From the NCBI GenBank assembly GCA_013433145.1, contig CM024173.1, forward strand, positions 2,389,101 to 2,453,100: a stretch of DNA of 64,000 nt. Direction: 5' to 3'. The stretch comes from Ascaris suum (taxonomy: Eukaryota > Nematoda > Chromadorea > Rhabditida > Ascarididae). Position numbers and translations under genes: made by a program. Below, in pieces: positions 12,301 to 23,529 of this stretch. A model generated the notes under the pieces. It was not told the origin of the DNA, searched no databases, and saw only the letters and a list, made by a program, of their open reading frames with translations. The number at the start of each line of letters is the position of its first letter. Position 1 is the stretch's first letter.

Positions 12301-13320
12301 TTTTTCATTCTGCGGGAAAATGGACGACCAGAAATATTTTCACGTTGTAATAAGCAAGATGAGTTGATCATGCTGCCATCCAGGTAATAGAGATCAACGC
12401 TTAAAAGTAGGTCGATAGTTTAGAGATAGGGATGAAGCAGCGGAATATGCAAGGAGGAAGGCTTTTTCGTAATCTTCCTTATCATTGCTTTTGGGGGATT
12501 TTAAAGGTCGAGTATGATTATTGCGAGAAAACAACAGGATGTTTTCTGCCTGCATACAATAACAAATTGTTATGTTAAGGGTTTGAAAAACGTTGGATTT
12601 GCAAAAATTCGCAAAGCTTGCATCGCAAGCTTTTCGCTTTTTTGCAGATCGGAGAGCATTAACATGATTTTATAGAGGGATAGCATTTTGGATAGGAGAA
12701 GGACCACACTACAAGGAGATGAAGAATGACTACCTTTTATGTCACGGAGTGGATGAGAGCGCAAGTGGTTGTACCCTTATTCATTTGCTTAGTCATCCCT
12801 CTTCCCCCTCGATCAACGATACTTTTGTCATGAAAATATCTGGAATTGTAAATTGGTGGAGTCTGTTTCACACCTAACAACTACCCTTCAGGGAACCATA
12901 CGCCTTTATGCATAGACTAGGCAGATTCGAGCACTTGATGCAATATTAGAAGCATAGATTTTAATGCACAAACCAAAAATAGTGCAATGCTTAATTTATT
13001 GTTGACTGAGGGTGTATAGCGATAATCCGTTGTGCCATAGAGATGATCCGTGGAAATATTGCAGGCAGTTCTTTTTGAATTTGCTTGTTTATTATGATTG
13101 ATTATTTGGTGAAAATATTGTTTGCGGAATGATGTTGACCTTTAAATGTAGTTTATTCGAGTAGTATTATCGAGGCTGAGAAATAGATAAATTACAGTTA
13201 CGACTATAAAATCGTTCGTTAATGGAGAAGGAATTGGCAGAAGCAAGCAAAGGTGGTGAAGGACGTATGGAGACTTTTGCTGGAACTGGCCACACTATAC
13301 GTACACGACGTTTTATATGA
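9312..13320 (+). CDS. ufd1: UFD1, ubiquitin fusion degradation protein 1
   Basis: UFD1 pairs with NPL4 to bring polyubiquitinated proteins to the p97/CDC48 ATPase for extraction and proteasomal degradation, including in ER-associated degradation. Exons: 9312-9446 (starts MFDGLGGMLFGG, then FDMQLRCFSA), 9948-10106 (LLPPSALDLLVRLNI, THCGVLEF), 10488-10679 (FKPQSTDFLAISNPRAMLE, FACLTKGDVIAVQ) and 11485-11634 (AIIECDMNVEFDAPEGY). All four join in phase 0 and cover the double-psi barrel ubiquitin-binding domain. Exon 5 ends near 12209 and holds the first p97-binding SHP box, FTAFTGSGHRLDGK; its start is unresolved (12012 or 12042 keep frame). Exon 6 (about 13228-13320) holds the second SHP-like box, METFAGTGHTIRTRR, and the stop. 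Total near 300 residues, as in other animals. The ATG follows an AG by one base, which fits a spliced-leader site. Confidence 0.93.
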
Positions 13321-14900
13321 TGAGCACTGTGCATAGAGGAAAGGCGATAATCTAGTTGTGCTCGATATTTCGTACTCGTTGATTTTACAAAGGTGGTAAA
13401 TAATATTGAAAGATATCAAAAGGTGATGTAACGTTTATTGGAAGTATTTTCCCATGAGTGATTTATTGGGAAATATTTTATGCTTGAAAAAGATTATTTT
13501 TTTAGTCGTTTAGAGTGAAATTTAATTGCGCTGCATTTTTTTTTCTTCTAGACAACAGCAAATCATAAAGATACCTCTCGAATATATAGAAATATTTTCT
13601 CGACAGTGAGATTTATGCAATTCATTGCAGTAAAAAATAAATTCATTAAATTATATAATATTATTCCCACAATTTGCAATTAATATTTGGGAAATGAATT
13701 CAGCGTTGATTTGAGCTTATCATATCAAATGATTGTGAAGTACGCGATAGCATAAGACATCTTAGCGTAAGTGAAATGCATTCAAGAGTTGTTGTTATGA
13801 TTCTATATGGAAGGGATTATATATGTTTACTGCTCCCAAACAATTGAATTTACCTGAATTTTAATTATTTTCTATCAGATTTATCGGAGTCCTTTTTTTT
13901 TGATCGAATCTATTAGAATTTCCGATGTTTTCAATAATTATTTCATTTGTCACATATACACAATTTACCTGTTTCTACCGTTCACCTTTGAAAGGGGAGG
14001 GGGGGGGGGGCGGAAGGAAAAGAAATTGCTAAACAGGAAAAGCGGAAAACGGTCATGTAATATTTGTTCGACCAATCAGTCAATCGGCTATGCAAATGTT
14101 CAGTTAAAAAATTGAATAATGGCTTCATTCAATAGATTCACTTTGTAAGTGTTATCTTCTCGTATCATCTATCATTGTATAATTCTCCAACTTTGAAACG
14201 ATATTTGCATATAGCTATACTATCAAAAAAAAAAAAATTCTTTTTAATGCACATCTCAGGTGAGCCATTGCATAAATTGATTTATATTTCGATTCAATAA
14301 TATCCGATTTTATAGCGAAGATCTAATGAAATGTTTATAACAATCTTATATGAGTTGTCAGATGCAAATCTCTATGAAATATTATTGCTCACCTTTAAAT
14401 GTTGCTCTGTCGTATATTCTATGAAGCGTTCTGCCTCATAATGATGTTTTTATTTATCTTCTTTTATGTTTTTTTTTCACTTCCACTTTTTGGAATTGAA
14501 CGTTTTTCTGAGCGTTTTTTTTTTCGGCGAATTTAGATATTTTCCGCATGGGATAATGTAAAGGATGCGGTTCATCGCTATACTTGAAATTCACAGGTTC
14601 CCAGTAATCTCATGGACGATTCCTGTCGTAACTCTCCTTGAATTAGTTTAGAGGTTTTGGAGGCGGCAGTTGTCAAGAGGAGAGGAAGAGGAAGGAAGGA
14701 GGGAAGCAGACGATGAACGATGAGTTAGGAAGGTCGAGCACCACCTATGAACGACGGTCTGTGGATTATAGATCTGTGGTGTTTAGTTAACGCAGTGGAT
14801 AGCAGAGGTGTAACCTCGGTAGCAAAGATGAAGCGGTGAGGGGACTCGACGTGAAAGTTACATTCGTTTTTTTTCTCGGGATTTATGTGTTCTGCTTACT
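13321..14900. other. AT-rich intergenic spacer between UFD1 and MRPS24
   Basis: No exon was found. It contains a G run at 13999-14010, several T and A runs, and a purine-rich patch around 14675-14715. It separates the 3' ends of two convergent genes. Confidence 0.4.
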
Positions 14901-15086
14901 GCGAATATCGATAAATAAATAATGGTGTCATTGTTGTTCACACCTTTCCTCATCTGTGAAACTTTATGGATCTAAGTCGACCAAAGTTTTTGTCCTAATT
15001 CGAGGTATACGAATTTCCTTAGGCGATCGTTGCAACACGCCCATAGCAGCGACCTTCTATCCCACTTAAGTCGTTTCGTTTATCTA

Positions 15087-15701
15087 TCAAAGTTTTTTTT
15101 CTTCCATTCGTTCAGTTTCACAAACACCTGGTACAATATGACAAAACCAAATATTTGGAAGAAGCCACTGTATCCTTCTCTTATGCAACTCTCGAAGCTC
15201 ATGCTGCTCGTCCTCAGATGGGCATGTGCTATCTGCTTGGTTGCGGCCGTCACCTTCACAACTTCCCAAACTCGACTTGTTTTTGCACACAGAACTTCCG
15301 CAGAATGACCTCAAATCGGCCGCAACTCTTGGAAATCCCTTGATCGAAGGATCCGTTTTTTTCCGGGTATGATGTACTCGAGCGGAAATAAGGGCGGAGA
15401 GAAGCCTGTTATAAGCTTCAAACCTTGCCCGAGTTGGCGACAAAACTGAGCGAAATGGCACCCACATTTGATTTGATTTGATGGTCATATGCAAATTCAG
15501 TTTTTGAAATACCTTTGGTAGAAGCTCATATAAGGGAGGGGAAGGGTGCCAACGAAAGCACCCCGAATACTTGCAGTCACAGTGCCGAAAACAACCAAAG
15601 AGAGCGGGTGAGCGAAGGAATAAGTCGAACAAGTGCTGAAATTTACCTTTCCCCACCTTCCAAGCTTCTCCTTTCGTCTTCCTTTCAAAATTTTGCGACA
15701 A
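15087..15701 (-). CDS. Uncertain 204-codon open frame; opposing + strand frame overlaps it
   Basis: This stretch is less AT-rich than its surroundings and open on both strands. On the minus strand a 204-codon frame runs unbroken from an ATG at 15701; its protein is rich in Arg, Lys, Ser and Cys and resembles nothing known to me. On the plus strand, a segment after TTCAG at about 15117 reads an open frame to a TGA at 15341-15343, including LEEATVSFSYATLEAHAARP, with many C-ending codons. At most one is likely to be real, and a non-coding regulatory segment is just as possible. I name neither. Confidence 0.2.
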   Translation of the reverse strand: MSQNFERKTKGEAWKVGKGKFQHLFDLFLRSPALFGCFRHCDCKYSGCFRWHPSPPLYELLPKVFQKLNLHMTIKSNQMWVPFRSVLSPTRARFEAYNRLLSALISARVHHTRKKTDPSIKGFPRVAADLRSFCGSSVCKNKSSLGSCEGDGRNQADSTCPSEDEQHELRELHKRRIQWLLPNIWFCHIVPGVCETERMEEKKL

Positions 15702-15900
15702 TTTGTTTGCTCCTTCCCACCTTTCTCCGACCTCTTACTTTTTCCTAGCGTTTCTAATCTCTCTTCCTCTCCTTCAACCCTCTTCCCAGCGTTCCCCAAT
15801 CACTATTCCACATTTTCTGTATTTCTCGCCCCTTCCTCAACATTTTCCAACCTTACTGTTCTTAACAACTTGCCCTTTTTCTCCCAACAATACTTCACTT
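15640..15900 (+). repeat. Pyrimidine-rich tract on + strand
   Basis: About 260 bases are dominated by C and T on the plus strand, mainly CTTCC, CCTT and TTTCC motifs. The open frames across it (Pro/Ser/Leu/Phe-rich) follow from this composition and are not genes. Confidence 0.6.
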
Positions 15901-16433
15901 CTCAATCCCTATTCCCAAAGAATCACAATTATAAGGGGTTACATCTCTTCAATTAGCATGACTGAGAATATGCTTCGCGTTATAGTGCAACTGCATCATG
16001 ACTAGCAATAAAAGCTGCTATACTAACTCCCCCAGGGCATAATTGATTTACTCGTCACTCGATGGAACACAGGAGTTCTCTATGCTTGTTACACATCACT
16101 CGTTGTAATGAACTTCTCTTCCCTATCTCTATATTTGCAAATTCGCGTTTCAGAAAATTTGAATATTAGTTCCAGCGTGAAATGGCGAAAATGAGCGTAA
16201 CGTTCCCCAAACACTATGTCAAACCATTCGGTCATACCCTACAATCTGAATAGAGACCCAAACTCATAACCTTATTATGCCGAAGTGTGGTAGTCTCGAA
16301 TTCGCATGAGACCTCTCTCGGCTACATAATATAAAATTCCTCATTCACAGCCATGGCTCAAACATATTTGTCTCCAATCACTTCAATAAACCAATAAACA
16401 TTCGTTATAAAATAAAAGTCCTGAATCGCACAA

Positions 16434-18995
16434 TTAAATATAATTGTAAGCTAGAGTTTCCTCGCTAGGCACAAATTGAAGCTCGAGCTTAACCGGCTGT
16501 TTGAGTAGAATCGACAGAAACTCTTCGGCAAATCCGAACATCCAATAAATCCTTCGGACATCAAGTCGCCGTGAATATTGCAGAAACCCCGCCACATAGA
16601 CACAGTTTCCACGTCTCTTTATAACTAGCTGCAATAGCAACATAACGATTTGATACAGCTTCGCTTTAGCATTTGCATTATCACTATCAGTCAGAAAACG
16701 TTCTCATTCATGGGGGTCACTGCTTACCTATCCTCTTCCATCTCCGCGGAAATTGTCGACTATATGCGTATATCTTTCCCTTATTTCTTTTTATACATGA
16801 AAATGAAAACTATTCGCCGGCCAATAGAGTAGGCAAAATCGTTCCGTTCCTAAAATAACGAATTTTTGCTATGCTTATCAAAAATTTCATCGAACATTTT
16901 TTTAAAAAATGGCTGCATATCCCCCTACGACGATCCTGAAAGTCCTTGCGATACCAATCTTAACCAACAAGCTTTCCCCATAATATAGGTAATCTCCATC
17001 AACGTTCCTTCCAAATGGGCCGAGAAGAAGAGCTCTTAGTAAATATTGGAGAAACACCGTCTTATCATAGTAAAGTTTTTTTCGAGAATAACTTCCAAGA
17101 ATTGTGAAATATTCCCGTAAATTCACTTGTGAGTAAAAGTGTAGGAATCCAGATAGCCTTATGATAGAAATTTTCCACTGAATTGAGAAACTTACTGCAT
17201 GACTTTTTATCTAATAACTTGCTCATTTAAATCTGACTATTGAAACCTCACAATTACTCGCTTAGCGTCGAAAACTATTGGCCAATCATGATGTTTGGCA
17301 AGAGCAAATATCCTCCAAAATACTATCAAAATGCAGCTAACTAGCAGAAATCTTTTATAAAAATTGCAAAAAAAAAAGAAAAAAAAAACTAAAATTCCAC
17401 ATCCAATACCTCATTTCCGCTGACGGTAAGATATTGCGCAAAAAATCCACGAATACAACGTCTAATTATCTCATCTTGTGCCACCTGAAAAGTTGATACT
17501 GCTTTGATAAATAAATAAGGATCACCCTCTCAACGAGTAAATTTGCACTCAAAAAACTTAACAACAATAAGATTAGAGAAGATTAAGCTTTGAGTGATTA
17601 TGCTAATTCAAATAAAAAACATTACAGTTTGAAATTAAATTGTACATTAAAATAAAGTATTTTTCTATCTATCACGATATTATATAATCATAGGAAAAGT
17701 TTAATTGCTCTAATAGAGTGGCAAAATGATATCACGAAAAAATATTTGCGAAAATATTAGCATATAAATAACACCTGATATGGTTGGGTTTGTCTGAATT
17801 GTTCGAGATTTTGTGAATGCCATGTTAGCCAAGCTTTCTTCACACCAATATGATGAGGCCTTTGTGCCATCTCATAAGTCAGCATTTGTGAACGATCGAT
17901 AGTCGCCTAAAAATTATTCAGCTTGAATCTACGATCATCTAATAAATTATATAATTTTACAATAGTATTTTCGTCTAGCATAATAATAAAAAGTAATCGT
18001 AACAATAATAAATGGATAGAAAGATTGCATTAGAAAACTTGTAAAGTATATCATATTCATAATACTATAGAGTATATCGTTAAGTGCTTTCAATGAAAAG
18101 ATTTTAATTGAAAATTTAAAAAGAAATTAACTTAATACTACAAATATAATAAATTAAAATACATAATTCTTGTTTGTATCCCACAAAAGGGCATATCATA
18201 TCATGAAGTATTATAGTAATGATGAAAAGAGATGTTCAATATGGTGACTAATTATCGCATTTCAATGATATCATAGTATCATTTTAGCAAATAAAAAATT
18301 ATTCAACATAAAATTCAAATTTATTCGAAGAAAGTCGTGGACGGATTTAGTATTGGCTACCTCTAAAATGATAGAAACTAGCACATCAATCACCATCTCC
18401 CCATCTCCCCCCTTACCTTCCACCTCTCTCCTCCCCCCCCCCCAAATATTTGAATCCCCCTCCCCTTTGTTGGTTAATTCGTACCTTCTCACGTATACAA
18501 ATGGACGTTGGTTCAATAGGGAAGACGAAAAGAGGAGAATGGAAGAGGAGAAGGTGAGTAGAAGCAGTTGAAAAATATCAAATCTTGAGAGAGAGGTACC
18601 ATCAACAAAATGAGACGACTTTTGAGCTCATCGGAGCAAAAGCAGATAATTCCAGATCATAAAATTCACGCTATAGTTAAGTTGGTACCTGAGACCTAAT
18701 CACCGGCAGGTTTTATTTATGTGATTCTCTTAACCATCCATAGCATTTTTTAATAAAAGAATAAAGGGAATCCTCCTTAAATTGTATGTCATCTTCTGCC
18801 ACTCTTACAATCCTCTTTGTTTAGACATATCAGGAAGATCTAATGCTGCAATAAAGGAGAGCAAAGATATACCTGGTATTTGCCAGCTTGGTTTTTTCGT
18901 AGCACAACGCCAAATGAGATGTATCTTCGTAGGCTTTCGGGGATGATCGCCGAACAACTAGGTGATAACATGCCACGCACCTGAGTCGTCGTCAT
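16434..18995 (-). CDS. mrps24: Mitochondrial small ribosomal subunit protein uS3m (MRPS24)
   Basis: MRPS24 is the animal mitochondrial uS3 protein, part of the head of the mitoribosomal small subunit. Exons, in transcript order: 18873-18995 (starts MTTTQVRG, ends FGVVLRKNQAGKYQ), 17775-17906 (MLTYEMAQRPHHIGVKKAW, LTWHSQNL), 17410-17484 (IIRRCIRGFFAQYL) and 16434-16628 (LVIKRRGNCVYVAG, KQPVKLELQFVPSEET, TAA stop). Every junction is phase 0. The segments align in order with vertebrate MRPS24: the VTYEEAHAPHYIAHRKGW block, the LVLKRRGN block and the C-terminal PVRLHLQTVPS block. Predicted length is 174 residues against about 167 in human. The first residues are Thr/Ser/Arg-bearing, as for a mitochondrial presequence. 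A TTTCAG acceptor at 19031-19036 leaves a 35-base leader before the ATG, suiting spliced-leader addition. Confidence 0.92.
16902..17126 (-). other. Open frame inside MRPS24 intron 3
   Basis: A 75-codon frame with an ATG lies between MRPS24 exons 3 and 4. It reads FLQYLLRALLLGPFG in its middle and ends at TAA. MRPS24 reads correctly from exon 3 to exon 4 without it. It could be an alternative exon, a decayed copy of something, or chance; the length is not exceptional for this window. Confidence 0.2.
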
Positions 18996-19930
18996 TATCG
19001 ACACACGGCTGTTGATGGATAGCAAAGAAACTGAAATTAGCCACGTAGAATAGACGCTGTTAAATTATATTATTTAATAACCCGTCTACGGTCCTGATCG
19101 TTATGCTTGAAAAAACAACTCCATGCTAGCCAATATAGTCATGAGCGGATACTTGCTCCAGGTGGAGCCGCAAGAACGGAAAATATTTTTGAAAAATCCC
19201 CATATAATACTTAAATGAAGAAAAAAGTTCGAAGAAAATTCGGAAGAAATCAGCAAAAATGCGACGATAGGAAAAAAAAGAAGAAATGATAAAAGATAAA
19301 ACAAACGTTGATAAGATGATAGAGTTGATAACGATAATTTTTAGGCTTTCCAATAATGCAACGTTAAATTATATTTTGACTAGTTAAGCCGATTTTCGAG
19401 TGTGAAAATGCGTTCCCCTTACCCCCACCCCCACCCCCATCCTGCAAAAAAAGCGAACTTCAACCCAATCAAAAAGACGCCTCCCTCCATGTTGTTTAGT
19501 GTAACTCATTACGTTTTAAAACGCCAAACTTCGAGATGGAGCTATATTTCGGCGAAGGTATAACGGGATATTCACCTTTCACTTCTACCATTGTTATCAA
19601 AACTTGTTAAGGTTCACTTTATGGTTCTTTTGCAAAAAAAAATTGAAAATTGAAAAATTGGTGATAAACTTTACGTAAAAGGAAGACGGAGTTGGAAGGG
19701 GGGGGGGAGGGGTGATCGATGGCATAAAATTTTAACTTATTTTTTTCAAATCATATTTCTTGAGTTCCACACCGCAAAATGCAAGCTGAAAAGATTCTAT
19801 ATGAATCTTTGAATTCGGCACTATTGCATTTAACGATGGCAGCCCATTTGCGAACCGCAAACGAAGCTGAGTTCGTGCACAGCACTACGTACGCGGGACT
19901 ACCGTACACCGCACGCTGCATACCACTAAT
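18996..19930. other. Spacer between MRPS24 5' end and Merlin element
   Basis: This is probably the MRPS24 upstream region plus the left flank of the transposon. It has C-rich repeats (CCCCCAC) near 19417-19440 and a G run at 19698-19707. From about 19750 to 19930 base composition shifts to more GC, and both strands carry open frames of about 70 codons without known relatives. That part may belong to a larger repeat unit that includes the transposon. Confidence 0.35.
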
Positions 19931-20260
19931 GACGCCTATCACGGCAACTCGAAAACTTCTAGCAGTAATATGCAATTTCTTTTTCTAGAAACATGCAATT
20001 TTTTTTTGCTCCCATTCAACTCAGAACATCAAATAACGTATCTGTGCAAAATTTCAGCTCAACTGATGCACTCGAAGTGCACTTTCTGGATGGCCCATCG
20101 TTCTCTGCAATAGCCGATCCGGGCATTATAGGAACTCGAAAACTTCTCATAGAAACGGAGTGCGTGCGACTTGCGGACACACTCGACAGTCAACGGTAGG
20201 GCCCACCATAGCATTGCTCGGGCACTGCATGGTATTGCTTGGATAAATTTCGTGACATCA
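19931..20260 (+). repeat. Left inverted terminal repeat of the Merlin element
   Basis: Matches the reverse complement of 23187-23529. Shared blocks include GACGCCTATCACGGCAACTC, CAACTCAGAACATCAAATAA and GATGCACTCGAAGTGCACTT. Small indels occur toward the inner end. The phrase AACTCGAAAACTTCT occurs twice inside the arm, so the arm itself contains a short direct repeat. Confidence 0.9.
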
Positions 20261-20316
20261 TTGGTTTATTCGATTCTCGTTGCTCAAAAACTGCAGCAGC
20301 CAGCACCAGCAGCCAG

Positions 20317-20344
20317 CAACAACAACAACAACAACAACAACAAC
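20317..20344. repeat. CAA trinucleotide microsatellite
   Basis: About nine CAA units lie just beyond the transposase stop codon, inside the Merlin element. They produce a polyglutamine open frame on the plus strand that is not a gene. Confidence 0.9.
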
Positions 20345-20355
20345 ATGAAACGGCA

Positions 20356-22177
20356 TCAGTGGGGGTCGTACAGCCGGCCGGCGGCGTCAACGAGACATGC
20401 GAACTCGGAGTGTTTGGTCATGCGGCGAAACATGAACTCGGAGATATAGGACTCAAATTCGCTTTCGAGGTGCCCAGCATCTCCTCGAACTTCCGCTTTG
20501 CATGGCTCCATAGCCCCTCGATGGTGTTCGTGTGGACGCGGAGGGGCTCACCGTTGTGCATAACGGTGTGAGCGAAATTTGTGCTGTGGTTCACCTGCAA
20601 CAATTCACTTAGTGTTTATCTTTGCAGGTATTACATTCATGACAGGCTTGGAAACATTGCAACTCAATGCGCCCAGCTACACATCAAATCACAACATCCA
20701 AAGGTTGGAGAAAAAAGTTAGTGTTGTGAAGGCTCAGTGGTGAGCATGAGCGTGTATATGTTGTTGAACATCAGCACCCGTCCCGTCTAAAGGATGATAG
20801 CGAAATGGTTTTGGCTTGTGAGGGGTCGGTGCCATTGCAGTGAACGTTTCTACCGCACAAAGTTGGCGCCTAAAGAAAAAGAAAACTGCGCGTAAAGATT
20901 AGGTTCCGTCTGTTTCTGGACACCTTCGACAGTTTCGACATGGAAGCTGCTGTCGGTGCTACAGCCTAATATTAGATCGTAACGTTGAGCATGATCAACG
21001 GCAACGAAAAGAACTCACCGTATAATGGGATACCTAAGCGCTGACAATCCATTATACGCGGCCCACATATCCGATATTACTATAGTGCCTGGCCGGATCC
21101 ATCGAGAAATCAACGCCTCCAGGGTCGCTCTCGTCCTGTCTGGCACTTTGAAGAGTACTGCATTGGCGGTCCCTCTTTCCACAGCACCAAACGTCCATGT
21201 GTGTTCTCGCACCTACAACACACGCACGTTACACGCGCATGCACTAAGCGGAGGCGATAATACCGAAAAGTAGGCGAACTGCAGCATCTGTGCTGAATTT
21301 ATATGTAGAGGAATATAAAAGCTACAGTTGCAAGAGGTGGATATATGACATACCGCGCCGCGATTGTACTTGCGCCTGCAGAACACTGATTCGTCCACCT
21401 CCACCACTTTACCGGGGCCACCGAGTGGTGCCTGCAAGAATGAATACTTCAGAAGCGTCACGTAGTGCTCCTGCTGATTGCAACATTCGAAACGGAAGTG
21501 CTTGAAAATGTGCTCATACGTTGCACGACACTAGCCAGGGATGTCATCACTAGCAATAACAACAAATGTATGCGCTGATTGCCAAGGATATAAAACTCTG
21601 AAGTACCTGCCTCCTCTCCACGTAATAGGCGCATATCTCCCGTATGAACATCTCCCACTCCACAGCGGTATGCTCAGCGATGCCCGTGGAGAGGCGGATG
21701 TTGTCTTGTGGCGCACGCTGCGACCACAAGAACATCACCGATAGCAGTGTCGCTATTGGCAGCCGCGACCTCTCGAAAACACTTCCGCGGCGAATCGAAA
21801 CGACGGCGCACGGGACCTTCTTCTTCTTCTGCACGCGGCCTCTGTCGCCGTCGTTGCTCAGCGCGATCTTCATGCAGCGCCACTGCAAAGACATGATATC
21901 ATCATTAAATATAGACTACCATCACAGCTGAAAGAGAATGGGCTGCAATTCTCACCTCGATGGAATCGGTGCACTTCCGCTTCCAGATCTTCATCCGTGC
22001 GCTGCATTTCGGGCAGTTCCGCTCGTTGGCAATAAGCCGATAACGGGCTGCAAACTCAACTGCTGAGGCCGCATCGTCGAAGGACCGGAAGAACCGGGAG
22101 TAGGTGACTTTCAGCTCTCGCAACGCATCCTCCACGCCTCCCGCGGTTACCACCAGCGCAGTGTCCACTATGGTCAC
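20356..22177 (-). pseudogene. Merlin transposase, DDE type, with two frameshifts
   Basis: Exons in transcript order: about 22177-21956 (zinc-ribbon-like CPKCSARMKIWKRKC after FFRSFDDAASAVEFAARY), 21882-21607 (SIRRGSVFERSRL), 21431-21354 (PGKVVEVDESVFCRRKYNRG, first catalytic Asp), 21212-21019 (HTWTFGAVERG, ISDMWAAYNGLSAL, second Asp) and 20594-20356 (VNHSTNF, HTNTIEGLWSHAKR, catalytic Glu; ends LYDPH, TGA). Merlin enzymes cut and paste their element by DDE chemistry. Two single-base losses break the frame: one after NGLSAL, so that the VSHYT that should follow is out of frame, and one after EEMLGTS, so that YISEFMFRRM is out of frame. No in-frame ATG precedes the first block: a TGA is directly upstream of its GTG. 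The catalytic triad is retained. Intron edges are otherwise clean, so decay looks recent. Confidence 0.87.
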
Positions 22178-22199
22178 TCATGATTCCGAATGTAGCAGA

Positions 22200-23186
22200 G
22201 CCATTCGATAAGGCTATATATGGCGCATGTGCCTTTGTTTGCAAGCCCACGCACGTGTAGAACCGCAAATTCGCGAAGCCTTTTGTCTCTTTTCGCACCT
22301 ACTGCACTGTTGTGCACTTTTTCGCGCTTTTCCCATTCAGAACGCAAAACAAAGACTTCTGTCTGCGTTCTCACGCACAGCAATGTTTCCCCTGTTTTCG
22401 CGCGCACTGCATTGTTCTCGCCAAATCGCCTACGTCTATTGTACCCAGCAAGTACATTTTCTCAAAAACGGAGCTTTGTTATTGAAAGTTTTCCAGTTCC
22501 AAAAGCCAATTACGTTTGAAACTTTGTTTACGGTCTAAGTTCATCCACAGCCCAATTGCAACGAAACAAATGCAGCCAAAAGTGAAAATAAATTGCATGC
22601 AAGCTCGAACTGTTTTAAAAAGTGCTTTCTCTGCGATCTTCGTTCATCATAAACCTACTTCTTCGATATGCATACACTAATTATTGTCCACTCAGAAAAA
22701 AACACGTCAACGCCTGCATGGACAGTTCTCATAACATGGTATTTTAGTGCAGAGCAGACAGAGAACTCAGCGAACTGTACGATTGAATATCTCGATTTCC
22801 AATCGCTTCCAACTGCATACGACGTACAGAAACCACACAATCTGTAACATTTAGATATGCAGTACGTTAAGGGAATGTGTACGCATTCATTTTAAGCACA
22901 TTAATTTTCATCAACTTTACTCAAAATTGGCTCTCAGAAGTGAAAGCAAAGGACTGTCATCACCATGGCTCAATTCTTTTCTTCTTCTACTTCTTCTTGC
23001 CGTTCTTCTGTTTCTTGTTAATGGCGTTGTTGTTAAGAGCATTGTTGTTGCATCAGTGTTGTCACTTTTACTGTTATTGCTTCTACTCCCTCCTCATCAC
23101 TATTCTTTTCCTATCGCTGTTGTTACTGTTATTATCTTATGGGCACAAATTATACCTTTTGCGCAATGAGCATGGCACAAATTCGA
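22200..23186. other. Interior of Merlin element upstream of the transposase
   Basis: This lies between the first transposase block and the right arm. It should contain the transposase promoter, but none was identified. A T/C-rich stretch at 22975-23170 gives long Leu/Phe-rich open frames on the plus strand; these reflect CTT/TTG repeats and are not supported as genes. Confidence 0.4.
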
Positions 23187-23529
23187 TGACGTCATGAAAT
23201 TCATTGCAAACAATGCGCCGAACTGGGAGAGCATGGTGGTCCCTACTGTTGACCGTCAGGTGTGTCCGCACATCATACGCACTCCTTCACTCACTCATTT
23301 CGCATGTTTCTATGAGAAGTTTTCGAGTTCCTATGACGGGCCACTGCAACGTTGCAGAGCACGATGGGCCATCCAGCAAGTGCACTTCGAGTGCATCAAT
23401 TGAGCTGAAATTTTGCACAGATACGTTATTTGATGTTCTGAGTTGAATGGGTGCAAAAAAATTGCATGTTTCTAGAAAAAGAAATTGCATATTACTGCTA
23501 GAAGTTTTCGAGTTGCCGTGATAGGCGTC
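23187..23529 (-). repeat. Right inverted terminal repeat of the Merlin element
   Basis: Partner of 19931-20260 in inverse orientation. It carries about 15 extra bases relative to the left arm around 23290-23305, and a few substitutions. The outer boundary is GGCGTC at 23529. Confidence 0.9.

Larger units (their letters stand above)
19931..23529 (-). mobile_element. Merlin (IS1016-like) DNA transposon
   Basis: About 3.6 kb is bounded by inverted copies of roughly 330-345 bases (19931-20260 and 23187-23529), whose outer 200 bases are nearly identical. The outer ends both begin GACGCCTATCACGGCAACTC, read inward. The interior encodes, on the minus strand, a Merlin-superfamily transposase. No target-site duplication was evident next to these ends: the flanking 8-mers differ. 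The true termini may therefore lie inside the repeat, or the duplication has decayed. The element is more GC-rich than the surrounding DNA, as expected for a newcomer. Confidence 0.88.

Noticed and set aside
12892..12949. Short segment after TTCAG that could follow a UFD1 donor at 12194
   Set aside because: It would end UFD1 before the second p97-binding box, which is clearly present at 13228-13320.
20239..20571. 110-codon plus-strand frame with polyglutamine
   Set aside because: It is the shadow of the minus-strand Merlin transposase plus a CAA microsatellite.
22877..23197. 106-codon hydrophobic plus-strand frame inside the Merlin element
   Set aside because: The Leu/Phe richness comes from CTT/TTG repeats and a second frame is equally open; no start context or homology.
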